From Photobacterium pectinilyticum (GTDB lineage: Bacteria; Pseudomonadota; Gammaproteobacteria; Enterobacterales; Vibrionaceae), in contig NZ_JANEYT010000025.1 of assembly GCF_024357955.1 (NCBI RefSeq), positions 1 to 64,000 on the forward strand: a stretch of 64,000 nucleotides of DNA, read 5' to 3'. Shown piece after piece: positions 27,166-36,164 of the stretch; position 1 is the stretch's first letter; each line of letters begins with the position of its first letter. The position numbers were made by a program, and so were the translations under genes. The notes below the pieces were generated by a model that was not told the DNA's origin, searched no databases, and saw only the letters and a list, made by a program, of their open reading frames with translations.

Positions 27166-27684
27166 ATGTTTAAGCCATTAATTATAATATTATTTATCCT
27201 CGTTACTATTGGCTGCACCAAAGATGTAGTCACCGATTATAATGCCGCTGTTAATTACAGTAATTACAAGACCTACGAGTTTGCCCCCTTCTCAACCACC
27301 CAAGCGACAACCTTAGATGGCAGTAGGATTGAGGATGCTATTACCACTCAGCTTTATACTAAAGGCCTCACTGGCGTCAATGAAAATGGTGACTTATTAA
27401 TTAGACACTCTATTGTTGAGCAAAGTGACTTTCAAACCTACGGCACGTCATTCGGCTTTGGGTACAGGCATCGTAGTGCTGGCATTGCTTATTCAACACC
27501 GACACAGATTAGAGAATACCGTTATGGAAAAATAGTTGTCGAACTTATTGATACAAAATCCAATAGTGTTGTATGGCGCTCAGCCTCTCAGCGCCGACTT
27601 ACCGAGACCATGACTCCATCATCTCGAAAAACATTCATTGATACCCAAATCAATGAAATGTTTAAAGAATACCCACCTAATTAA
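27166..27684 (+). CDS. DUF4136-family lipoprotein
   Basis: A 172-aa protein with signal peptide and lipobox TIGC (Cys17), then the DUF4136 pattern: VVTDYNAAVNYSNYKTYEF at the start, GRIxDAIxxQL-like and GDLLIRHSIVEQSDF, a Tyr/Gly-rich FGFGYRHRSAG segment, and VVWRSASQRRL. These are envelope lipoproteins of unknown function. It precedes the Tad cluster by 290 bp but its base composition and role give no sign that it belongs to it. Confidence 0.75.
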   Translation: MFKPLIIILFILVTIGCTKDVVTDYNAAVNYSNYKTYEFAPFSTTQATTLDGSRIEDAITTQLYTKGLTGVNENGDLLIRHSIVEQSDFQTYGTSFGFGYRHRSAGIAYSTPTQIREYRYGKIVVELIDTKSNSVVWRSASQRRLTETMTPSSRKTFIDTQINEMFKEYPPN

Positions 27685-27974
27685 TATATTCATTAATTTA
27701 GACAAAACGATAATTTCTCATACTTAAGACAAATCATCGATAATCTCAGAAACAATCAATCGAATTCATATTTTCTTATTAGTGAGACACTTTAAAGAAT
27801 ATGATAACCCCTCCAAACCTTACAAATCATACACTTAAAAACAAACAAGAAGTAAAAATAATAAATACCACAAAAAAGTAATAATTTGTTTTTGATTTTT
27901 TGTTTCTCGTTACTAAATTTACAGTGTCGGAAGACAAAATTTCAACAATAACTTTGTATTAAGAGAGTAACAAC
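27685..27974. other. AT-rich upstream region of the Tad cluster
   Basis: A 290-bp strongly AT-rich stretch without a gene, ahead of the flp gene. It must carry the promoter of the 12.6-kb Tad cluster. No regulator site could be named. Confidence 0.5.
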
Positions 27975-28214
27975 ATGAAATCATTGAAGCAGTTTCTCGT
28001 TGATTTTTATCATGATGAAGAAGGATTAACAACGGTTGAATATGCAGTAGCTGGTGCACTTGTGGCATCCGCTGTTGTTACCGCTTTTACCAATTTGGGT
28101 GAAGAGGTCGGTAACACAATAGATGGCCTTGAATCGACTCTAGAAAACGCCAATGGTGCTGGTGCTGATGCTGGTGCTGATGCTGGTGCTGATGCTGGTG
28201 CTGATGCTGGTTGA
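27975..28214 (+). CDS. flp: Flp-type major pilin with tandem-repeat tail
   Basis: A 79-aa Flp (type IVb) prepilin. The leader ends EEG and is followed by LTTVEYAVAGALVASAVVTAF: cleavage after Gly17 by the TadV peptidase would expose Leu with Glu5 and the Flp signature VEYA. The C-terminus departs from the family in being a repeat GADA x4 encoded by four 12-bp units at 28161-28208, giving an acidic, flexible and probably surface-exposed tail. Pilin is polymerised by the Tad machinery for adhesion and biofilm growth. First gene of the cluster. Confidence 0.93.
   Translation: MKSLKQFLVDFYHDEEGLTTVEYAVAGALVASAVVTAFTNLGEEVGNTIDGLESTLENANGAGADAGADAGADAGADAG
28161..28208 (+). repeat. 12-bp tandem repeat x4 at the end of flp
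   Basis: Four perfect units GGTGCTGATGCT, preceded by a half unit GGTGCT (28155-28160). Each unit adds Gly-Ala-Asp-Ala, keeping frame whatever the copy number, so length may vary between strains by slipped-strand pairing. Confidence 0.95.
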
Positions 28215-28274
28215 TAATAGATATTTTTTGTTTGCAAAAATAATTATATATCCGCAAGCAAGGTAGAATGCGTT

Positions 28275-28781
28275 ATGAGTATGCCAATTATTTTAATCGT
28301 ATATTATGCTGCTTTATATGACATGAAGCATTGTAAGATTCCAAATGAAATTATTTTAATTTTGATTTCACTTGGTTTTATACAAATACTATTTGGCATA
28401 GTTGAAACTAATTCCAATGCATTAGTTATCACGACTAATGCATTAATTGGTTTATTTGTTGCACTAAGCATTAGCATATTATTATACCATTTTGGTTTAT
28501 TTGGCGCAGGAGATGCTAAATTATTAGCATCTCTTGGTGTTTTTATTGGACCTTACAACGCTGTAATTTTAATCGCAACCTCAATTGCCTTCTCAGGGTT
28601 ACTGGCCTTACTCAGATTATCTTGTTATGGGGAATTAAGACCAATGCTCACCCGTTGGTATGACTCAGTTAAATCCCATCATTACTTTAAGCCTCAAAAA
28701 AACACCATCGCTCATAGTGCTGTACCAATGGGGGGGGCTATTCTTTTAGCTACCGTATATTGCCATTTTTATCTTTTTTGA
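28275..28781 (+). CDS. tadV: Prepilin peptidase (CpaA/TadV)
   Basis: A 168-aa membrane aspartyl protease of the type IV leader peptidase class A24. The catalytic aspartates are in YDMKHCKIPN (Asp16) and GAGDAKLLA (Asp79), in the usual spacing; four to five helices are predicted. It lacks the N-terminal methylase domain of PilD, as expected for TadV. It processes the Flp prepilin and TadE/F pseudopilins at the inner membrane. Second gene of the cluster. Confidence 0.9.
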   Translation: MSMPIILIVYYAALYDMKHCKIPNEIILILISLGFIQILFGIVETNSNALVITTNALIGLFVALSISILLYHFGLFGAGDAKLLASLGVFIGPYNAVILIATSIAFSGLLALLRLSCYGELRPMLTRWYDSVKSHHYFKPQKNTIAHSAVPMGGAILLATVYCHFYLF

Positions 28782-28799
28782 CAATGAGAGTTAATTGAT

Positions 28800-30128
28800 A
28801 TGAATATAAATACTTCCTTGCTTAATAAAAGATTGCTGGGCACTCAGGAATCTTTAACTCTCAAGCCAAAAAATGTTGAGCAAACAGGAATTTCTTCTCG
28901 CCTACTAGATATACTATTAATAAAGCATTTGTCACAAACAACAGATGAAGATATTATTAATCTATCCAAAAAGTTAGGATTAAGCGGTAATATCGTCGAG
29001 CAATTATTACAGAAGCAAAAAGCTGAAGCCTTTGTTGAAGTAAGATCTGACGGACGTTTCTCCAATAGCATACGCTATGGCCTAACAGACAAAGGGCGTA
29101 ACCTTGCACACCATGAATTACAACGAGATGGCTACCTAGGCCCTGCCCCCATCTCACTCGAGCACTATAAAAAATTAGTACTAAAACAAACCACCAAGAA
29201 TGAAAGAATCTCTCCAGAAATACTGAGAACAGGTCTTGATGATTTAATCCTACCAGAAAACATCGTCGGTACTGTTGGTCCCGCTTTGAATTCAGGTAGA
29301 GCAATTTTTATTTATGGTTTACCGGGTACAGGTAAAACGTATATTTCAAGAAGACTTGTACGCCTGTTCAGTAATCATGTATATATCCCCTATGCTGTAA
29401 GTATTGGTAATCAAATCGTTCAGTTATTCGACCCTATCATTCATACACCGGCCCCTAAACAGTCTGATTCATTGTTACTTGATGATGGTTATGACAACCG
29501 GTTAGTGCTGTGCCATCGTCCAGAAGTCGTAGTCGGCGGAGAGCTTACCGCTGACATGCTAGAAGTGACTATGGATCACGCGCACAGGGTTAATCGCGCT
29601 CCTTTGCAAATGAAAGCAAATAACGGGATTCTACTCATTGATGACTTAGGTCGACAAAAAGTGTCCGTCGATGCCATTTTGAACCGGTGGATCATACCAC
29701 TGGAGGAAGGTATTGATTACCTTTCATTATGCTCTGGGGATCACTTTGATATCCCATTTGAGCAAGTATTAGTCTTTTCATCTAATATTCACCCTGCCAA
29801 ACTTGCAGATGATGCTTTTTTAAGACGTATTGGTTACAAAATTAATTTTGGTCCAATTTCAATTGATGATTACACCACACTTTGGCTGAGAGAATGTCAA
29901 AAACATGCACTGTCTAATGCTTCAGGAGCTATTGAGTACGTAATAGAACAGCTCCATATACCTTGTAACGTACCATTATTACCCTGCTATCCACGAGACT
30001 TAGTTGCCATGTGTAGCAATCAGATAAACTTTTATCAATTACAAGAAGTTATTACTCCTGAGTTAATAAGAACAGTTTGGGAGTGCTACTTCGTAAATAA
30101 TGAGGCAGAGGTTAGCTCTTATGAGTAA
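28800..30128 (+). CDS. AAA+ ATPase of the Tad cluster (extra gene)
   Basis: A 442-aa protein with an N-terminal helical/winged region (residues 1-115) and an AAA+ module: Walker A GLPGTGKT (173-180), Walker B GILLIDDLG (276-284), sensor 1 in VFSSNIHP (about 327-333) and an Arg pair LRRIG (342-346). It is distinct from TadA, which is a secretion ATPase. Its stop overlaps the next gene (ATGAGTAA), so it is co-translated with cpaB. Textbook tad loci of Aggregatibacter lack such a gene, so it may be a cluster-specific assembly or regulatory ATPase. Codons are AT-rich like its neighbours. Confidence 0.85.
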   Translation: MNINTSLLNKRLLGTQESLTLKPKNVEQTGISSRLLDILLIKHLSQTTDEDIINLSKKLGLSGNIVEQLLQKQKAEAFVEVRSDGRFSNSIRYGLTDKGRNLAHHELQRDGYLGPAPISLEHYKKLVLKQTTKNERISPEILRTGLDDLILPENIVGTVGPALNSGRAIFIYGLPGTGKTYISRRLVRLFSNHVYIPYAVSIGNQIVQLFDPIIHTPAPKQSDSLLLDDGYDNRLVLCHRPEVVVGGELTADMLEVTMDHAHRVNRAPLQMKANNGILLIDDLGRQKVSVDAILNRWIIPLEEGIDYLSLCSGDHFDIPFEQVLVFSSNIHPAKLADDAFLRRIGYKINFGPISIDDYTTLWLRECQKHALSNASGAIEYVIEQLHIPCNVPLLPCYPRDLVAMCSNQINFYQLQEVITPELIRTVWECYFVNNEAEVSSYE

Positions 30129-30900
30129 AGTTAAAATTCTTCTTATGCTCTCAATTTCTATTTTTATGGGGCTTGGTGCGTTATTCCTTGCTAATAATTG
30201 GATTGAGAAAAAGCAAGCAGCAATATCTACAAATCCCCCCGTTACCGTTGAGCCAGAGCGTATCGAAGTAATCAAAGAAGAGCCACGGGTACCCAGAGTC
30301 GTAGCACAGAATAATATACCATTAGGTACGCCGCTAGAGGCTAAGCATGTAAAGTTAGAATATTATCCTGAGGATCTTGTTATAAACACGGGCTTCTCAT
30401 CAATAACTGAAGTTATCGGTAAGCTCGCACGCAACGAAATTTTTGCCGGCGATCTTCTTCGTAACGAGCGATTAGTTTCACCAGGAGAAGGGACAACGTT
30501 AGCTGCGCTTATTTCACCTAAGATGCGAGCGGTGACCATTAGGGTCAATGACGTGATTGGTGTTGCCGGATTTTTGCTCCCTGGTGATTATGTTGATGTT
30601 ATCTCAGCGCAAAAATCCACTAGCCGAGCTCAAACAGTACTGAAAAAAATCAAAATTTTGGCTGTAGACCAAACCGCCAGAACTGACGAATCTAAACCTA
30701 TCATAGTAAGAGCAGTCACTTTAGAACTGACGCCTAGGCAAGCAGAGTCTTTAATTACATCCAAATCTAAGGGTGAGTTACAACTTTCACTGCGTAACCC
30801 AAATGATCCTGAAGAAAAACCACGGGTTTATAGAAGGACTACAGATAGTGTCACCATCATAAAAGGGACAGATACTAGCCGTGTCAATGTTCGCATATAA
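30121..30900 (+). CDS. rcpC: Flp pilus assembly protein CpaB/RcpC
   Basis: A 259-aa protein; the ATG at 30121 overlaps the stop of the AAA+ gene by 8 nt. An N-terminal transmembrane helix (about residues 7-24) anchors a periplasmic part with an SAF/beta-clip domain (VVAQNNIPLGTPLEAKHV, KLARNEIFAGDLLRNERLV) and the CpaB core (RAVTIRVNDVIGVAGFLLPGDYVDVI). CpaB/RcpC links the inner-membrane machine and the outer-membrane secretin, perhaps through peptidoglycan. Tad cluster, fourth gene. Confidence 0.9.
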   Translation: MSKVKILLMLSISIFMGLGALFLANNWIEKKQAAISTNPPVTVEPERIEVIKEEPRVPRVVAQNNIPLGTPLEAKHVKLEYYPEDLVINTGFSSITEVIGKLARNEIFAGDLLRNERLVSPGEGTTLAALISPKMRAVTIRVNDVIGVAGFLLPGDYVDVISAQKSTSRAQTVLKKIKILAVDQTARTDESKPIIVRAVTLELTPRQAESLITSKSKGELQLSLRNPNDPEEKPRVYRRTTDSVTIIKGTDTSRVNVRI

Positions 30901-30924
30901 CCGGTAATCTTAGGAGAAATGAAT

Positions 30925-32394
30925 ATGGAAGTTAATAAATTTCAGATACCTAGCCCCATACTATACATAGCCATATTGATATGCTTATTTGTATTTAGCA
31001 GTTATAGCTTTGCTGCTCGAACACAATCCATATCTGTCCCACATAATAAATCACGTCTCGTCGAAATACCTGGTAGTGCCAAAAAGATATCAGTCGGTAA
31101 CCCTGATGTCGCAGATATACTCATATTACGCTCCAATAAAATTTATGTGCTTGGCAAGCAGCTTGGTACAACTAATGTCATCGTTTGGGATTCCCGAGGC
31201 AGACTGATAACAGTACTTGATGTAGAAGTGACTCATGACCTAAATGCTCTAAAAGCCAAGCTATACGAATTTATGCCACAAGAGAAAATCTCAGTCTATA
31301 CCAGTCAAAACAAACTGGTACTCAGTGGTGATGTTTCAAGTGCTGAAAAAATTGCGATGGCAGTAGAAATAGCCAATACCTTTACCGGTGATGACATTGG
31401 CATTATTAACTTGATGAATGTCGGTGGTTCACATCAAATTATGCTGGAAGTCACCGTTGCAGAAGTTCAGCGTTCGCTCATTAGGGAGTTTGACTCAAAC
31501 TTTGTTTTCGCAAGAAATAATAGTAACTGGACCTGGGGTGGCGTCAATGGCGGTGCGAGTATACCAGTCGTACCACCAGTTGATGATGCAGGAAACTTTA
31601 TAAGTAACGCTATTTCTGGAAGCTTGGATATTGAAGATAACGGATTGTTTGCCAGTTACCTCAGTGGTAGTACTTTATTCAGTGCTGCATTCAGTATTGC
31701 GAAAACAAATGGCCTAGCAAAAATCTTGGCCGAACCCACATTAACGGCATTAAGCGGTGAAACAGCAGAATTTTTATCAGGGGGTGAATTTCCTATCCCC
31801 GTTCCCAATGACGAAAACATTACTATCGAATTCAAAGAATTTGGTGTCGGTTTGCAGTTTGTTCCTACAGTATCCTCCCCTGACAGTATTAACTTAGCAT
31901 TGAATATTGAAGTCAGTGAAATCACCAATACCAATGCGGTAACTGTTTCTCCAGGTGGCACAGCATCTCAATTCTTTGTCCCTGCTCTTTCTAAACGTAG
32001 TGCTAAAACCACGGTAGAACTCGGCAATGGACAAACGATTGGTATTGCCGGCTTACTCAATGAAAGCGTCACTGATGTTGTTGATAAGCTTCCTGGCCTT
32101 GGGGACTTACCAGTAATCGGGCAATTGTTCCGTAGCCAGTCATTTCGCAAAGGCGAAACTGAGCTTGTCATTCTAGTTACCCCTCGACTTGCCAAGCCCG
32201 TCCGACGCCAAGATTTGACTCTTCCGACAGATTCATTTGTAGAGCCAAATGACTGGGAATTTTATTTGCTTGGCCGTATGAGTGAGCTGAAAGAGCAGAA
32301 GCAACAAACCGGTTATGCCCCAACAACCAATGCATCAGCCGTCATTCTTTCACCCAATGCGGGTTCAGAAGGTCAATTTGGCCACAGCTTATAG
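30925..32394 (+). CDS. rcpA: Tad outer-membrane secretin RcpA/CpaC
   Basis: About 489 aa from the ATG at 30925, chosen because AGGAG lies 8 nt upstream (an ATG at 30919 would be only 2 nt from it). Signal peptide to about residue 33. Periplasmic N-domain: KKISVGNPDVADILILRSNKIYVLGKQLGTTNVIVWD. The secretin core is visible in GLAKILAEPTLTALSGETAEFLSGGEFPIPV and VELGNGQTIGIAGLL, with the C-terminal LVILVTPRLAKP. It forms the multimeric channel through which the Flp pilus leaves. Tad cluster, fifth gene. Confidence 0.92.
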   Translation: MEVNKFQIPSPILYIAILICLFVFSSYSFAARTQSISVPHNKSRLVEIPGSAKKISVGNPDVADILILRSNKIYVLGKQLGTTNVIVWDSRGRLITVLDVEVTHDLNALKAKLYEFMPQEKISVYTSQNKLVLSGDVSSAEKIAMAVEIANTFTGDDIGIINLMNVGGSHQIMLEVTVAEVQRSLIREFDSNFVFARNNSNWTWGGVNGGASIPVVPPVDDAGNFISNAISGSLDIEDNGLFASYLSGSTLFSAAFSIAKTNGLAKILAEPTLTALSGETAEFLSGGEFPIPVPNDENITIEFKEFGVGLQFVPTVSSPDSINLALNIEVSEITNTNAVTVSPGGTASQFFVPALSKRSAKTTVELGNGQTIGIAGLLNESVTDVVDKLPGLGDLPVIGQLFRSQSFRKGETELVILVTPRLAKPVRRQDLTLPTDSFVEPNDWEFYLLGRMSELKEQKQQTGYAPTTNASAVILSPNAGSEGQFGHSL

Positions 32395-32404
32395 GTGTTA
32401 CATT

Positions 32405-32659
32405 ATGGACTTACGATTACTTACTCTTGTTCTGATATTTACCAGCACGAGTCTTTGGGCGGGTGATGCTACGTGGGGCAAAAGCACACAACAATTAAAA
32501 CGATTACAAACCGTTGACCCTTTAGCTGAAAATAGAGTTCCTTTAGGGTCTCCTGCTTTCAGTGGCAAAAAAGCCAGTAAGTCATTTAACAGTGAACGAA
32601 AAGGCAGCGATCAAAAAAAGGTAAAAAATAAAGAGCTTATCAGCGGAGTAAGCGACTAA
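32405..32659 (+). CDS. Small exported protein in the rcpB position
   Basis: An 84-aa protein from the ATG at 32405. Residues 1-20 (MDLRLLTLVLIFTSTSLWAG) form a signal peptide cleaved after Trp-Ala-Gly; the mature part is about 64 residues, basic, hydrophilic and likely disordered (KKASKSF, KGSDQKKVKN). It sits right after the secretin, where other tad loci have rcpB (a lipoprotein partner of the secretin), but no similarity to RcpB was seen. An upstream in-frame extension that overlaps rcpA was rejected. Confidence 0.75.
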   Translation: MDLRLLTLVLIFTSTSLWAGDATWGKSTQQLKRLQTVDPLAENRVPLGSPAFSGKKASKSFNSERKGSDQKKVKNKELISGVSD

Positions 32660-32691
32660 TTCCTTGTATGAATTCAAGCGGGAACCATCAT

Positions 32692-33987
32692 ATGCGAGCT
32701 AACAGACAAAAGACATCACCTAACCAACAAAAAGGGGTTGTAGTGGTATTTGCAACACTCGCTATGGCAGTCCTCATTGGTGCTGGTGCATTGGCTCTGG
32801 ATGTAGGGAACTTAACACTATCAAAAGGTAAGTTACAGAACCTGGCCGATGCAGCTGCACTCAGTGCAGCTAAAACCATTGACCTCGGTGGTGATCAGAC
32901 AGAAGCAACAGCAGCAGGAAATCTGACGATTAACGACAACCTCTCATATGATGGTTTTAGTGCAATTTCCCTTGAGTCCGCAACTATTACGTTTGAATAT
33001 TCAGAAACACTTCCTTTCGATAGCAGTACCGCAACCACAGACTCAACCTACGTAAGAGTACGTATAGAAAATGTAAATATTCCGGATTTTCTCGTTTCCG
33101 TAATGAATATTGACTTGAGCACACGAGCTTCTGCAGTGGCTGGTCCAAGCTCTAGCCTTGGTCGTTCTTGCAACATAGTGCCACTGAGTATCTGCGCTGG
33201 AGATGACTCAAGCAGTGACAACATTGCTGGGTATTCCAGCGGCACAATGCATGTTCTCAAAGCCTCATCATCAAACCCTTCAGAACTTGGGCCCGGAAAC
33301 TTTATGCCTGTAACGCTAACAGATGCAGATGGTAACCCGCAAACCGGTGCTGATTCCTATCGAGAAGCGCTAGCTGGGAAGTATGAGAGCTGCCTTACTG
33401 TAGAGGCAGGAGAACCAATAACGACTGAAACAGGTAACATGGTAGGCCCTACTCTCGCACTGGATACACGATTTGAAGGTTTTAAAATACCGGGCCTTAA
33501 AGATAGTGATTATATCCATGATGTAAATTCCTACTATCACGAAGACAAACTTGCAGCGGTCATGTACAGCGATGATGCAGGTAAATATATCACTGATAAA
33601 ACATCAAGCGAAATATACAGTTACTCAGAGTATATGGCCAAGTACCAAACAGAAAATTATGAATCTTGTCTAAACTCATCCTCCTGCCAAAACCATGGTT
33701 TTTTCCGTAGAATCGTAACTGTCCCCATTCTTGATTGCAGCACGGCCTCAAAAAAAGGCGGGCGAATGGAAGTTGAGATGCAGGGTTTAGCATGCTTTTT
33801 TATATCGCAACCAGTCAGCGAAACGACAACAACAGACAACAAAAACGGCAATGGCGACGGATCGTGGATTGTTGGTGAGTTTATTCAAGATTGTAGAAAT
33901 AATAGCGGTAATGCCAGCATAGAACCCAATGAGGACGGTCCGTATAAAATAGTACTTTTCGCTGATCCTGATAGTGGAGATTCGTGA
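32692..33987 (+). CDS. TadG-like Flp pilus assembly protein
   Basis: A 431-aa protein; the ATG at 32692 was chosen because GGGA lies nearby upstream, a further ATG 8 codons upstream lacking a ribosome site. The N-terminal TadG-like domain is clear: QKGVVVVFATLAMAVLIGAGALALDVGNL then LQNLADAAALSAA (residues about 13-60). The rest is periplasmic with four or more cysteines (SCNIVPLSIC, YESCL repeated) that probably form disulfides. No von Willebrand A domain is obvious, unlike many TadG proteins. It probably anchors at the inner membrane as a minor pilin-like factor. Stop overlaps the tadE start. Confidence 0.8.
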   Translation: MRANRQKTSPNQQKGVVVVFATLAMAVLIGAGALALDVGNLTLSKGKLQNLADAAALSAAKTIDLGGDQTEATAAGNLTINDNLSYDGFSAISLESATITFEYSETLPFDSSTATTDSTYVRVRIENVNIPDFLVSVMNIDLSTRASAVAGPSSSLGRSCNIVPLSICAGDDSSSDNIAGYSSGTMHVLKASSSNPSELGPGNFMPVTLTDADGNPQTGADSYREALAGKYESCLTVEAGEPITTETGNMVGPTLALDTRFEGFKIPGLKDSDYIHDVNSYYHEDKLAAVMYSDDAGKYITDKTSSEIYSYSEYMAKYQTENYESCLNSSSCQNHGFFRRIVTVPILDCSTASKKGGRMEVEMQGLACFFISQPVSETTTTDNKNGNGDGSWIVGEFIQDCRNNSGNASIEPNEDGPYKIVLFADPDSGDS

Positions 33988-34433
33988 TGCGGTTTATTTC
34001 CAGGCACAGAGGTGTTGCTATTGTAGAGTTTACCATTCTACTTCCTTTCTTTTTATTCTTACTATTTACAATAGCTGAGATGGGCCGTGCTTTTTATACC
34101 TATGCAGAACTAGAAAAGCTAAGCCGAGAAAGTGCTAGATACTTATCGGGGGAGCTTATAAAAGGCTCAACAGGCTTATACTCTATCTCTGACTCAGATA
34201 AGATTTTAGCAAAGAATTTGGCTGTCTATGGTTCAGTAGATGGCGGTTCATCATCTTCTCTTCCCGGTCTTGACACATCTCATCTGCAAGTTTCATTAAA
34301 CGGGAATTATGTAAAAGTTGAAATAAGCTACCCCTATCAGCCAGTATTAGCTGTTATCCCTGGTTTCTTCGTAACTGATGATATTGATATGAATATCACA
34401 TTAGTATCCAGTTATTCAATGAGGGTTCTGTAA
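33987..34433 (+). CDS. tadE: TadE-type pseudopilin
   Basis: A 148-aa protein whose ATG overlaps the stop of the TadG-like gene, with GGAG 7 nt upstream. The N-terminal prepilin-like segment reads HRGVAIVEFTILLPFFLFLLFTIAEMGRAF: Gly before the hydrophobic helix and Glu5 as in pseudopilins processed by TadV. The next gene (34433) overlaps by one base and is a second pseudopilin. The two probably form the base of the Flp pilus. Confidence 0.85.
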   Translation: MRFISRHRGVAIVEFTILLPFFLFLLFTIAEMGRAFYTYAELEKLSRESARYLSGELIKGSTGLYSISDSDKILAKNLAVYGSVDGGSSSSLPGLDTSHLQVSLNGNYVKVEISYPYQPVLAVIPGFFVTDDIDMNITLVSSYSMRVL

Positions 34434-34918
34434 TGAGATCCTTAAATAGAAAAAAGGAAAAAGGAAGCACACTGGTAGAGTTTTCTATTATTGCAGGGTT
34501 ATTTTTCATGTTGATATTTGCAATCATTGAGTTTGGTAGGTTGCTTTTCACCTGGCATGTACTTAATGAAACTTCACGTCGAACAGCCCGCTTAGCTACA
34601 GTATGCCAGATAACAACATCGGAACAACAAGACATCAAGTTAGCCAGTATTATTGATAATGTTCCTTTACCAGATTTTACGGCTCAAAACATACAATTGA
34701 CTTTTTTGGATAGTGTCGGGTTAGAAATCACTGACGATATAACCGAAACTGTTAACTTTAATCAAATTGAATTTGTAGAAGCCAAAATTGTCAACTATAA
34801 AATAGCATTATTTATCCCTTTAGCTACTTTTAATGTCAATTTTACAGCTCCAGATTTTAAAACTATCTTACCGAGAGAAAGCCTCGGCGTCACTAGAACT
34901 GGTTACACTGATTGCTAA
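34433..34918 (+). CDS. TadE/TadF-type pseudopilin, second copy
   Basis: A 161-aa protein beginning with KGSTLVEFSIIAGLFFMLIFAIIEFGRLLF, again Gly before a hydrophobic helix with the Glu of the VEF motif, so a TadV substrate. The rest is a small beta-rich domain with two cysteines (TVCQITT, GYTDC). The start codon overlaps the preceding stop (TAATG), implying coupled translation. It is the TadF or a second TadE; sequence does not settle which. Confidence 0.8.
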   Translation: MRSLNRKKEKGSTLVEFSIIAGLFFMLIFAIIEFGRLLFTWHVLNETSRRTARLATVCQITTSEQQDIKLASIIDNVPLPDFTAQNIQLTFLDSVGLEITDDITETVNFNQIEFVEAKIVNYKIALFIPLATFNVNFTAPDFKTILPRESLGVTRTGYTDC

Positions 34919-34926
34919 GGTGAATT

Positions 34927-36162
34927 ATGAATACAACAACGAGCCGATCAAAAAATGATAACTTATCTACCACCAAGAAGACTCCACTGCCTGTTTCATT
35001 AAGTGGTTGGATAATCTCTGAGAATGAAAATTTCGTACACCCGCTCGCTGATTACTTCTTACAATGGACAAATGTTAAATTCAACACATTTACACAATTT
35101 AGCTTAAGTGCACAATTAAAGAACAAATCTGAAATTAAAAAACCTGACTTGATTATCATTGATGGCGATATTGACTGGGTATCTATTACTACAAAAATAA
35201 AATCAAACCTATCAAATCAAACGCCGATAATTTTAATATCAAACGACTCAAGTGCTGAAATTTTGAAAAAAGCTTTAAAATTAGAAATAAAAGATGTTTT
35301 ATCGATACCATTTGATGAACTAGAATTAGATCAAATAATTTTCAATTGTTCAAATTTGAAATCAGTTAATAGAAAACAAGGTAAAACCACTATATTCATT
35401 AATGCTAAAGGTGGTATGGGATCATCAATTATATCAACATCCGTAGCTCACATGATTGCCTTACAAAATGAATCCACTGTGTTGATCGATCCCGATGCGC
35501 AATTTGGCTCAACCTCTAGCTTGCTTTCCACCCCTCCAAAGTACACATTAAGTGAAGCTTTATCTCAGGTTGATTCCTTAGATGAGTATGCTACATCAGG
35601 CCTATTGACTAAACATGAATCTGGACTTAGATTCATTCCAAACCGTACAGAACACTTATTAGATACTGTCCCTGATTTTGACTCTGAATCATTCAGGGAG
35701 TTTCTTGAACACATTAAAAATGGATTCCAACATATAATCGTTGATGTATCTAGAGGGTTGGACAATAACATTTACCCAGCTCTATCAAGTGCTGATAATA
35801 TTTTTATTGTTATTCAACAGAACATCCCATCAATAAAAGAAGCCTCAATACTCATAAAAAAATTGAAACACTTGTTTGGATATAGCAGTCAACAGATTAG
35901 TGTCATTGTAAATAGGTATTCAAAAAATCTTGAAATCTCACCTGATGAAATAAAAGAGTCATTGCATTGCGAAACAGTTTTGCTAGTCCCCAATGACTAT
36001 CTATCTGTTAGTGCTTCGACAAACTTGGGGGAATTACTCGCGACACATTTTGAGAAAAAGCCTATAGTAAAATCCCTAAAAGAAGTCACTAACCTAATTA
36101 CAGAAAAACAAGAAATAGAAGCTAAAGGGGTTAGACGCTTCTTTACATTCTTGAGGAGTTAG
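34927..36162 (+). CDS. tadZ: TadZ/CpaE localisation ATPase
   Basis: A 411-aa protein with an N-terminal atypical receiver-like domain (residues about 25-140; [12 protein letters not shown]) and a C-terminal ParA/MinD-type fold. The nucleotide loop KGGMGSS (161-167) is a deviant Walker A that lacks the last Lys/Thr of the standard form; [11 protein letters not shown] follows. TadZ localises the Tad apparatus to the cell pole. AAGGTG lies upstream of the ATG. The gene is very AT-rich and Lys/Asn/Ile-rich. Confidence 0.88.
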   Translation: MNTTTSRSKNDNLSTTKKTPLPVSLSGWIISENENFVHPLADYFLQWTNVKFNTFTQFSLSAQLKNKSEIKKPDLIIIDGDIDWVSITTKIKSNLSNQTPIILISNDSSAEILKKALKLEIKDVLSIPFDELELDQIIFNCSNLKSVNRKQGKTTIFINAKGGMGSSIISTSVAHMIALQNESTVLIDPDAQFGSTSSLLSTPPKYTLSEALSQVDSLDEYATSGLLTKHESGLRFIPNRTEHLLDTVPDFDSESFREFLEHIKNGFQHIIVDVSRGLDNNIYPALSSADNIFIVIQQNIPSIKEASILIKKLKHLFGYSSQQISVIVNRYSKNLEISPDEIKESLHCETVLLVPNDYLSVSASTNLGELLATHFEKKPIVKSLKEVTNLITEKQEIEAKGVRRFFTFLRS

Positions 36163-36164
36163 AT

